Positions 18,104 to 24,428 of a stretch of 36,166 nucleotides of DNA are shown here, in pieces (the first letter of the stretch is position 1; every line of letters starts with the position of its first letter). Below the pieces are notes generated by a model, which was not told the DNA's origin, ran no database searches, and saw only the letters and a program-made list of their open reading frames with translations. The DNA comes from Pseudomonadota bacterium (GTDB taxonomy: Bacteria > Pseudomonadota > Gammaproteobacteria > UBA1113), in the NCBI GenBank assembly GCA_021781965.1, contig JAJXVU010000022.1, positions 1 to 36,166 on the forward strand, given 5' to 3'. A program made the translations under genes and the position numbers.

Positions 18104-18945
18104 ATCGTTGCTACCGTATTTTGTATTTAAGCCTTGTTTTACCAATCCTGATCACCGCATGTAGTTCACATGAAGTCCCAACGGCACCCATAGTCAATGG
18201 CTGGCATGAACCTATCTCCAAGCAAGGTGTTTATATTGTTCGCCCTGGTGATGGTTTATATGCTATTGCTTGGCGCTATGGTTTGGATTATCGCAATATC
18301 GTGCGCATCAATCATCTTTCAGAGCCCTATAAATTACAAACCGGACAAAAACTTTATTTGGTGCAACCTACTGCGCAGGATAAAAAAATGGCAGCAGTTG
18401 CAGCAGCAAAACCAGTTGCAACCCAAACTGCTGCAGCTAAACCGGTCGCGGCTACTACAACTAAACCTGCCGCAACTAAGGCTGCATCCCAGCCACAAAG
18501 CGCTGTAGCCGCACAACCGGCAAAGAAAGCAGCGCCTGCTGCTGCGGCAACGAGTACAGCCGCAACGGCTTCTGACTTAACTTGGAAATGGCCTGCAGAA
18601 GGCACGGTTGAGCAAGGCTTTAATGCCAATAGTGCGCAAAATAAAGGGATTAATATCGTTAATAAGGCGGGTACCCCTATTAAAGCAGCTGCCGCAGGGC
18701 AAGTGGTTTACAGCGGTAGCGGTTTACCTGGTTATGGTTATTTGATTATCATCAAACACAACGATATTTATTTGAGCGCTTATGCACACAACAGCGCCGT
18801 CTTGGTGAAGGAAGGAGAAAAAGTGAAAGCCGGTCAAACCATCGCACGCATGGGCAATACAGGCGCCGACAAAGTAATGCTGCATTTTGAAATCCGCCGT
18901 CGTGGCCAGCCTATCAATCCAGAAACGGTATTGCCGAAGCAGTAG
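18100..18945 (+). CDS. nlpD: NlpD-type lipoprotein: LysM plus degenerate LytM domain
   Basis: Outer-membrane lipoprotein that activates the septal amidase AmiC. The 281-residue protein has a signal sequence with lipobox LITAC (lipidated Cys21), a LysM domain at about 42-86 (VYIVRPGDGLYAIAWRYGLD), an Ala/Lys/Thr/Pro linker to about 165, and a C-terminal M23/LytM fold (WPAEGTVEQGFN, GNTGADKVMLHFEIRRRGQP). The peptidase metal ligands are lost: the usual first His-x3-Asp is replaced and the HxH motif reads MLH. This is typical of non-catalytic NlpD/EnvC activators. It is translationally coupled to surE. rpoS, normally next and driven from a promoter inside nlpD, is not here. Confidence 0.93.
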   Translation: MNRCYRILYLSLVLPILITACSSHEVPTAPIVNGWHEPISKQGVYIVRPGDGLYAIAWRYGLDYRNIVRINHLSEPYKLQTGQKLYLVQPTAQDKKMAAVAAAKPVATQTAAAKPVAATTTKPAATKAASQPQSAVAAQPAKKAAPAAAATSTAATASDLTWKWPAEGTVEQGFNANSAQNKGINIVNKAGTPIKAAAAGQVVYSGSGLPGYGYLIIIKHNDIYLSAYAHNSAVLVKEGEKVKAGQTIARMGNTGADKVMLHFEIRRRGQPINPETVLPKQ

Positions 18946-18978
18946 TTCGCTACTTTTTGCCAACTGCTCTACTTCTAC

Positions 18979-19164
18979 TTACATCTGTGGAAATTTTGCT
19001 GTGAGATTTCCTTCCATTGAAGGAGGATTTAGATGGTTTTCATAGATAATTATACTCCCAGACTCTTCTTCTTTCATCTCGTAGTTTTCGTTTATATTAA
19101 CTATACTGCAGCCTAAAGCAATGGATAGTATTGATTGAATCAGATCGGTATTATATGAGGCCAT
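18979..19164 (-). CDS. 61-residue orphan with a strong ribosome-binding site
   Basis: A small acidic protein (rich in Asn, Glu and Ile; SILSIALGCSIVNINENYEM near the start) that I do not recognise. There is no signal peptide or convincing membrane segment. It is reported because AAGGAG stands exactly seven bases before its ATG, a stronger site than many neighbours have. It is convergent with nlpD (33 bases between the stops) and lies 57 bases downstream of the MFS gene on the same strand, so it may be co-transcribed with it. Confidence 0.5.
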   Translation of the reverse strand: MASYNTDLIQSILSIALGCSIVNINENYEMKEEESGSIIIYENHLNPPSMEGNLTAKFPQM

Positions 19165-19221
19165 CTTATTGCTCCTTGTTAATGTTGCTAATATTAAAAG
19201 ATTTTTTCTCTACAAAATCCC

Positions 19222-20418
19222 CTAAGATGTATGTTTTTTTAAATAGATAAATCCATTCAAAGCATATGCTATAGATATAAATAGGATCAAGATCATACTA
19301 AACGAAACCAAACTGCCGTTGTAGAACCAACTTGTAAGGCCGCTTCCTAAAACTGCCAGAAGGCTCATTGCGGTGGATAGGACCGCCATCCGAGTTCCCA
19401 TAGGTGCTGTGCTTGCTTCAATAGCCATACGATTTAAAAGGGGGAAACTAAGTCCAGATCCCGCGGCAATAAACATCATAGACACCACCATAAGCCATAA
19501 ATTCTGTGGAAACAAGAGAGAAGCCAGCACTGAAAAACTTGCCCCTGCAAAAGCTAAACCTAAGCCCATTTTTATAAGGGTAGTATTCTGTAAATGACGC
19601 ATTAGGAGTTTTAGGCTTCTTGTGCAGAGTATAAAGCTGCCAAATACCATGACTTGCATCACGGCAAATATCAAGGAACTATGATGGAAGTCACTGATGA
19701 CTAAGAAGGGCCCAGCAGCTATCCAAGCTATCATGGCGCCAAAAAGAAAGCAAAAACAAAATAATCTCGCCATGAATATTTTGTTCGAAATAATATTCCC
19801 ATAGTTTTTTGCGATTTTCTTGATGTGAATGGGATGTTGGTAACCTTTTATATTAGTCTCAGGCATTTTAAAATAAAGGACAATCAACATAAGGAATGCC
19901 CAAAAAGCGAGTAGAAAAAATATCCAGCGCCAACCTGCCACCGTTAAAATTAAGACACCCAATAAGGGGCCTAAAGAAGGGGCAAGTACCGTTATACTGC
20001 CCATTAAAGCTAAGGTATGAATGGCTTTTTCGTGGGAGAAATATTCGTGTATAGCGGCATAGCCCGGTATCACCATGGAAGTAATGGTAGCCCCTTGAAT
20101 GAAACGAAAAACTAATAAAAGCGTAATGCTATGGGTTAATCCGCATAGAATACAAGTTAAAGCAAAGATAATGCCACCAATAAGCAGCACAGGCTTTCGC
20201 CCATATCTATCGGAAATAGGCCCTAAAATTAATTGCATAGTTGCAGAACCCAGAAACCACAAGGTCAGAGTTAACTGCACGAGATGATGTGAAGTGGCTA
20301 AATCTGTCGAAATTGTGGGTAATGCAGGCAAATAAGCATCGTTGGAAAAATAAATAGCTATTTCATACAATACTAAGAAAATTGGAAATAGCGTGAATTT
20401 AGACCGATTATTCATCAT
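19222..20418 (-). CDS. MFS drug-resistance type transporter, Bcr/CflA family
   Basis: Proton-driven exporter of the major facilitator superfamily, 398 residues, about twelve hydrophobic segments. The Bcr/CflA subgroup is indicated by DAYLPALPTISTDLATS after the first helix and by motif A, GPISDRYGRKPVLLIGG, between helices 2 and 3. GATITSMVIPGYAAIHEYF in helix 4 and LAPSLGPLLGVLIL in helix 5 match motif C-like antiporter positions. Substrates could be drugs, peptides or host-derived compounds; the sequence does not say. The tandem ATG codons at 20418 are the start. It is divergent from a LysR regulator with 104 bases between them, the classic arrangement for a regulated exporter. Confidence 0.9.
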   Translation of the reverse strand: MMNNRSKFTLFPIFLVLYEIAIYFSNDAYLPALPTISTDLATSHHLVQLTLTLWFLGSATMQLILGPISDRYGRKPVLLIGGIIFALTCILCGLTHSITLLLVFRFIQGATITSMVIPGYAAIHEYFSHEKAIHTLALMGSITVLAPSLGPLLGVLILTVAGWRWIFFLLAFWAFLMLIVLYFKMPETNIKGYQHPIHIKKIAKNYGNIISNKIFMARLFCFCFLFGAMIAWIAAGPFLVISDFHHSSLIFAVMQVMVFGSFILCTRSLKLLMRHLQNTTLIKMGLGLAFAGASFSVLASLLFPQNLWLMVVSMMFIAAGSGLSFPLLNRMAIEASTAPMGTRMAVLSTAMSLLAVLGSGLTSWFYNGSLVSFSMILILFISIAYALNGFIYLKKHTS

Positions 20419-20429
20419 ATAGTTACTCG

Positions 20430-20435
20430 CGCAGT
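20430..20435 (-). promoter_or_regulatory. possible -10 box of the MFS gene
   Basis: On the minus strand the box reads TATACT, 12 bases before the MFS start. No good -35 is seen, as expected for a promoter that needs an activator such as the divergent LysR protein. Confidence 0.35.
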
Positions 20436-20476
20436 ATAAGTGTTAAAGTAAATTTTTGACTATCATATCATCATGA

Positions 20477-20491
20477 TTTATAATTTGTAAA
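20477..20491. promoter_or_regulatory. candidate LysR-type operator (T-N11-A) between MFS and lysR genes
   Basis: TTTA, seven bases, TAAA: a 15-bp interrupted palindrome of the T-N11-A class bound by LysR regulators, in the divergent intergenic region. A second palindrome, ATCATGAT, abuts it at 20470-20477. Confidence 0.4.
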
Positions 20492-20522
20492 ATAGATATT
20501 TACTATAGCTGGTATTAAAAAA

Positions 20523-21440
20523 ATGAATTTGTCAGGGCTCAATTTAAATTTGTTGGTTGCTTTAGATGCATTACTGGTAGAATGCCACGTTACATCAGCG
20601 GGGAAACGAGTTGGCCTAAGCCAACCTGCCATGAGCACTGTACTCAAGCAACTTAGAGAAATCTATCATGATGAATTATTGCTGCGAGGGCAGGGAAGTC
20701 GTATGCAATTGACAGATTTAGCACTTTCATTACGCGAACCTGTTAGAACTGCCCTACAACAAGTGGAAATTGCTTTTTCTGGTCACCAGATATTTGAAGC
20801 AAAAACGTCAAGCCGGACATTTCATGTGGGCATGTCAGATTACATCTCTTTTGTCTTATTACCAAAACTAATTAAAAGATTGAGTAGAGAAGCCCCTGAT
20901 GTAAAGCTAGTTATACATCATATTAATAGACTAAGTTCTTATCAACCTTTTGAATCACAACCAATAGATTTAATTCTTGGAAATTTCGCTAAAGCGCCGC
21001 GATCGTTGATGTGCCAAAGGCTGTTTTCTGATAAAGGGGTTTGTGTTGCTAGAAAAGAGCATGCGCTATTTAAAAGAAAAAAAATAACCATAGCCGATTT
21101 AGCAAAGCATAAACATGTGATGGTATCTTATATGGATGACCCACAAGATACCTTTCTTGACCAAATATTTAGAGAGCACGGACTAAATGTGACAACAAGA
21201 TTTGTTGTTCCTCATGCATTAATGGCACTTTATGTTTTGCCGGGGACAGATTTGGTAACACATACGGTAAGTAAGATTGCTGAACCTTTATTAACGGCAC
21301 TAAAGCTGCGAGCTATTGATTCCCCATTCTTTTGCCCAGATTATGTAGCCAATCAATATTGGCAACCGCGACACAACAATGACTCGGGGCATCAATGGAT
21401 GAGACAATTAATCAAAGATCTGGCCAATAGAGATGATTGA
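20523..21440 (+). CDS. LysR-family transcriptional regulator
   Basis: A 305-residue regulator with an N-terminal winged helix-turn-helix at about 5-63 (LNLLVALDALLVECHVTSAG, then VGLSQPAMSTVLKQLR) and a periplasmic-binding-protein-like effector domain from about residue 90. The wording of the helix-turn-helix resembles the NodD/NahR subgroup. By position it probably controls the divergent Bcr/CflA exporter and itself, perhaps sensing the exported compound. The start has only a weak ribosome-binding site. No gene follows closely; the next 312 bases hold repeats. Confidence 0.9.
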   Translation: MNLSGLNLNLLVALDALLVECHVTSAGKRVGLSQPAMSTVLKQLREIYHDELLLRGQGSRMQLTDLALSLREPVRTALQQVEIAFSGHQIFEAKTSSRTFHVGMSDYISFVLLPKLIKRLSREAPDVKLVIHHINRLSSYQPFESQPIDLILGNFAKAPRSLMCQRLFSDKGVCVARKEHALFKRKKITIADLAKHKHVMVSYMDDPQDTFLDQIFREHGLNVTTRFVVPHALMALYVLPGTDLVTHTVSKIAEPLLTALKLRAIDSPFFCPDYVANQYWQPRHNNDSGHQWMRQLIKDLANRDD

Positions 21441-21555
21441 CAAGACTTATAGGAATAGGCCTGCCATGTAGAGAAATCAGATGTAAGCGCATTGATGGGC
21501 AGAATAGAAGATTCACATAATTGCATAAAAAACCTTTTATTTTCAATTACATAGA

Positions 21556-21619
21556 ATTTCCAGGAGTAGCACTCCCTGAAATAGGTTAATTACCGGGAGG
21601 ATTAGCCCTGGAAATAAGG
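21556..21619. repeat. two tandem copies of a ~31-bp hairpin unit
   Basis: The stretch reads as two related units, each starting AATT and ending GAAATA(A)GG, with the shared core CC-GGAG and CCCTG. The outermost arms ATTTCCAGG (21556-21564) and CCTGGAAAT (21607-21615) are also perfect inverted repeats of each other, so the whole could fold as one structure or as two small hairpins. Confidence 0.55.
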
Positions 21620-21650
21620 TTATCCTGTTCATTTATAAGGCTATTTTGGC

Positions 21651-21697
21651 ATTACGCAATATGCGCAGCGCATACTGCGCAGCGCATGTTGCGTAAT
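21651..21697. repeat. 47-bp near-perfect GC-rich palindrome
   Basis: Arms of 22 bases (ATTACGCAATATGCGCAGCG onward, and its mirror ending in GCGCATGTTGCGTAAT) pair with only two mismatches around a three-base centre. The core also contains TGCGCAGCGCAT as a direct repeat. It stands 55 bases before the ATPase start and is much more GC-rich than its surroundings. It could be a mobile palindromic element, a protein-binding site or a transcription-stopping hairpin; there is no T-run on either side. Confidence 0.7.
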
Positions 21698-21752
21698 TGG
21701 CTGAACCATGCTATTCTTGTTTATACTCTGGGTATGAACAGTGAGACAGAAG

Positions 21753-22895
21753 ATGGCACCGATTGAAACCTATTTTCCAACAGGTATTGTTACAGGCGAG
21801 GCTTTTTGCAATAGACAGAAAGAACGTGATTATTTGAAAAGACGTTCAGAGCAAAATGCGCATGTTGTGCTGATGTCACCACGGCGATACGGGAAAAGCA
21901 GCCTTATTGCGCAGTTTACCTATGATCAGGATGCACCCTGCATTTCAGTAGATTTACTACCGGCAACCTCAGGAAAATATGTCAAGAATGCCATAGTCGA
22001 TGCGGTTGCTCAATTGTTAGATAGGATCATGCCTAAACCTACGGCCTCTAAACAAAAGATCATGAGCTATTTTGCAAGAATGGATCCTGTTATAGAACTT
22101 TCTGCCTTTGGGCAGAAGCTTAAGCTTAATCCACAAGAAAAAACACCTGAAGAAACCATCATGAAGTTGCTCATGCAGTTAGATGAAGCAGCAAAGTTTT
22201 TGGAAAAGCGTATTATTTTTGTTATAGATGAGTTTCAACAAATTGCTACCTTAGAAGATTCACATTCTTTAGAGGCGAGCATAAGGCATGCAGTAGAAAG
22301 GAGTAAATATGTTTTCTATATTTTTTCCGGTAGCAATAGAACATTGCTAGAAGAAATGTTTAAAAATAAGGACCGTCCTCTTTATCATTTATGTGACGAA
22401 ATGAAACTGGGTAGAATTTCTAAAGAGCAATATATTCCTTTTATTGAAAAAGCGGCCAAGAAAAGATGGAAAAAGGGCCTTCCTAATGAAAGCATTGAGC
22501 GGATGCTTTACCTAACAGAGCGGCATCCTTATTATCTGAATAGGCTTTGTCGCATGCTATGGGATGCTGAGGCTCCTCCCGATGCGGATAATATAGAGAC
22601 CACTTGGCTACAATATGTAGAAGCACAGAAGATAGATTGGGTTTCAGAAACCATTAGTCAATTGACAGCGAATCAAATAACGGTATTAGTTGGCCTTGCT
22701 CAATTTTCAGAAAAAGAAACCATGAGTAAGGGCTTTGCGGGTAAGCTAGAAATGGCACTATCTAGCATTCAAAGAACAATGCACTCTTTATTAAGAAAAG
22801 ATTTTATTTATAAAGATGAGGATAGGTATTATCAAATTCTTAATCCAGTCATAAAAACAATTTTAGCTAGAGATAAATATTTTTTTGATAATTGA
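21753..22895 (+). CDS. AAA ATPase of the ATPase_2 type with C-terminal winged helix
   Basis: A 380-residue P-loop ATPase. A short leader (IETYFPTGIVTGEAFCNRQK) precedes Walker A written as SPRRYGKSSLI (about 41-51), the PRRYGKS form typical of the ATPase_2 (PF01637-like) group. Walker B is IIFVIDEFQQI and a sensor-like IFSGSNRTLLEEMF follows. The C-terminal third looks like a winged helix (LTANQITVLVGLAQFSEKET, then IQRTMHSLLRKDFIYK). Proteins of this group are widespread in archaea and sporadic in bacteria, usually of unknown function and spread by transfer. ATG 21753 is preferred to GTG 21741. No partner gene is adjacent; gene debris follows immediately. Confidence 0.82.
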   Translation: MAPIETYFPTGIVTGEAFCNRQKERDYLKRRSEQNAHVVLMSPRRYGKSSLIAQFTYDQDAPCISVDLLPATSGKYVKNAIVDAVAQLLDRIMPKPTASKQKIMSYFARMDPVIELSAFGQKLKLNPQEKTPEETIMKLLMQLDEAAKFLEKRIIFVIDEFQQIATLEDSHSLEASIRHAVERSKYVFYIFSGSNRTLLEEMFKNKDRPLYHLCDEMKLGRISKEQYIPFIEKAAKKRWKKGLPNESIERMLYLTERHPYYLNRLCRMLWDAEAPPDADNIETTWLQYVEAQKIDWVSETISQLTANQITVLVGLAQFSEKETMSKGFAGKLEMALSSIQRTMHSLLRKDFIYKDEDRYYQILNPVIKTILARDKYFFDN

Positions 22896-22906
22896 AAGGG
22901 ACTGTT

Positions 22907-22960
22907 CTGGAAATAATATTGTCAGCTAGTTACGATAACAAATCTCCTAAAGCACGCGCA
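22907..22960 (-). pseudogene. relic fragment of gatB
   Basis: About 42 of 54 bases match gatB at 27391-27444 in the same orientation, without gaps. Read on the minus strand it encodes ALGDLLS-stop-LADNIIS, against [15 protein letters not shown] in intact GatB. The in-frame stop and small size make it a dead fragment. It begins 11 bases after the ATPase stop and abuts an nlpD fragment. Confidence 0.8.
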
Positions 22961-22969
22961 CGCAGCATC

Positions 22970-23041
22970 ATGCTCCATTTTGAAACCTGTCGCCGCTGCG
23001 GTCAGCCTATAGATCCTGAAACGGTGTTGCCTAAGCGGTAG
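22970..23041 (+). pseudogene. relic fragment of the nlpD 3' end
   Basis: Encodes MLHFETCRRCGQPIDPETVL then PKR-stop, against MLHFEIRRRGQPINPETVLP and KQ-stop in the intact nlpD (18877-18945). It is one codon longer in the middle and otherwise colinear to the stop codon. Nothing upstream in this frame resembles the rest of nlpD; it runs straight into the gatB relic. Confidence 0.8.
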
Positions 23042-23054
23042 GATTCTGTTCGTA

Positions 23055-23855
23055 TCATGGATTATGCAAATGATTGCTGGGTTTGGACAAGTTTCGATAC
23101 AATAGGTTTGGTTGTGTTATCTGCGGTTTTGAACCACCAAAAAAATGGCTAATTGGGTTGCATTTTTTTTCCAGGGCGGTTTGTAGTGCTTCTGGATTAT
23201 TATTTTCCAAAGCACTTTGTATAGCGGCAATATTTTTTTTGGCCTTTATTTGCTTTTTACCCGTTAAGGCTTGTAATTGTCTCATTTCTGCTGCTGCGTG
23301 TTCGCGCACATTGGTGCTTATACCCAGTTTAAATTCATCCTCGTTGAAAAATTTATCTTTATGATTGAAACAAGCCAGATAATCTTTATTCTCCGTTGCA
23401 AAGATTAGCTGTTGCCTAAGAACAGCATTTGGTAAGTCCGTTACAACGCTGAAAACACCGATTTTATTTTTAGACCCCAATATGGCTAAACCAACAAAAT
23501 AATATATATCCTCTAGCCTTATAGCAATCATTAAAGGGCGATCAATTTGCTCCTGTGTACTATAAGTGTTGGTAATATAGTCATAATTTTCAGGGTCATC
23601 GGTCGTTATTGAAAACAGACCTTTTTCAAAGGTAAGAATAGTGATATTACGCTGTCCTAATGTCGTAGAGATTGAATAACCTCGAGGGGTATTGCTGCCC
23701 AAAAATTTATCTTTGCCGATAAAGAAAAACACATCGGTGATGTTTGTATTAGAGTCACCCATCTTAAATAGTCGTTTAGGATGAGCGCAGTACTGCGACA
23801 TAATTTCTTTACAGTCAGTTATTATTTTTTCTATTTGAGGATTGTTTATAGCCAT
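23055..23855 (-). CDS. orphan protein, 266 residues
   Basis: I do not recognise this protein. Residues 1-175 look like a mixed alpha/beta globular domain (TDVFFFIGKDKFLGS, GQRNITILTFEKGLFSITTD, DIYYFVGLAILGSKNKIGVF). Residues 185-235 are helical and charged (REHAAAEMRQLQALTGKKQ, AALENNN-like turn), and the tail is Pro/Asn/Ser-rich and probably disordered (KPQITQPNLLYRNLSKPSNH). There is no signal peptide or membrane segment. ATG 23855 is preceded by GGTGGG at a suitable distance. It is isolated between gene debris and a long intergenic region. A globular head with a disordered tail would suit a secreted effector, but nothing specific supports that. Confidence 0.65.
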   Translation of the reverse strand: MAINNPQIEKIITDCKEIMSQYCAHPKRLFKMGDSNTNITDVFFFIGKDKFLGSNTPRGYSISTTLGQRNITILTFEKGLFSITTDDPENYDYITNTYSTQEQIDRPLMIAIRLEDIYYFVGLAILGSKNKIGVFSVVTDLPNAVLRQQLIFATENKDYLACFNHKDKFFNEDEFKLGISTNVREHAAAEMRQLQALTGKKQIKAKKNIAAIQSALENNNPEALQTALEKKCNPISHFFGGSKPQITQPNLLYRNLSKPSNHLHNP

Positions 23856-24233
23856 AATATTTACCCACCAATGTGTTCCTAACCAATCCCTTTTTTATTG
23901 ATTCCAGATGCGTCAAAAGCAATTATTAGCGAGCGATATGATAAGCTTATTTTCTTAATCATTCAACGACATAAAATTTTGAGGAAGAACAATCCTTAAA
24001 ACAGCAGAATTGTTCATTTTTCAACCTGCATTGACGGTCGCTGCGGTATTACAAAAATTAATGCAAACACTAGTTCTATCTATCACCCTTATAAGTATTA
24101 AAGAAAATGTAATCAGTAGCTGAAACAACGGTAAGCTTTGCGCGCGATGTTTATCGTGAATTATTACGGCCACCATTACCAGATGGTTGTAGCATTTTTT
24201 TGATTGTCTCGGTGTCAAGAATTTTTTCTCCTA

Positions 24234-24262
24234 TTGAAAAAGCCCAGAGCTTATGTTCTAAT
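24234..24262 (+). promoter_or_regulatory. sigma70-like promoter upstream of the ankyrin gene
   Basis: TTGAAA (24234-24239), 17 bases, TCTAAT (24257-24262); each box matches consensus in five of six positions. Transcription from here would give a leader of about 160 bases that includes the octamer repeat. Confidence 0.45.
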
Positions 24263-24353
24263 TATGCTATAAGAACCAAGAGTAAAAGAGTGGGGTGTTT
24301 TTTTAGAGCAATTGAATATTGTAAATAGGCATTGGACCATACACATATTCAAA

Positions 24354-24391
24354 TTATTTGCTTATTTGCTTATTTGCTTATTTGCTTATTT
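24354..24391. repeat. octamer tandem repeat TTATTTGC, four copies plus a partial
   Basis: Four perfect head-to-tail copies of TTATTTGC (24354-24385) plus a partial TTATTT, ending about 37 bases before the ankyrin ATG. Perfect short repeats like this change copy number by slippage. Here that would change leader length and the distance to the TAGGAG ribosome-binding site. Confidence 0.85.
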
Positions 24392-24428
24392 TTTTATTAA
24401 AACGGTATGAATTAAGTAGGAGTATATT

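Larger units (their letters stand above)
21441..21752. other. intergenic region with palindromic repeats
   Basis: 312 bases between the LysR gene and the ATPase gene, holding two kinds of inverted repeat listed separately (21556-21619 and 21651-21697). TATACT at 21722-21727 is a possible -10 box for the ATPase; the nearest -35-like TTGGCT (21697-21702) is 19 bases away and overlaps the right end of the palindrome. No coding remnant is recognised in the first 110 bases. Confidence 0.4.
23856..24428. other. 573-base intergenic region with decayed reading frames
   Basis: Holds no intact gene that I can support. On the plus strand two stretches are open but lack start codons: one of about 35 codons ending at 23998 (containing DASKAIISERYDKLIFLI) and one of 71 codons from 24113 to 24328 (containing FARDVYRELLRPPLPDG). 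Both look like tails of lost genes, unidentified. GAACAAT (23987-23993) and ATTGTTC (24009-24015), followed by ATTTTT, could be a weak terminator right at the first stop. The leader of the ankyrin gene, with a promoter and an octamer repeat, fills the right end. Confidence 0.4.

Noticed and set aside
18100..18945. Active M23 endopeptidase
   Set aside because: The metal-binding His/Asp positions are missing, as in NlpD/EnvC activators.
24021..24218. 65-residue minus-strand frame in the intergenic region
   Set aside because: No ribosome-binding site and no recognisable family; composition looks like chance.
24354..24391. CRISPR-like array
   Set aside because: Units are 8 bases, head-to-tail and without spacers; a simple tandem repeat.
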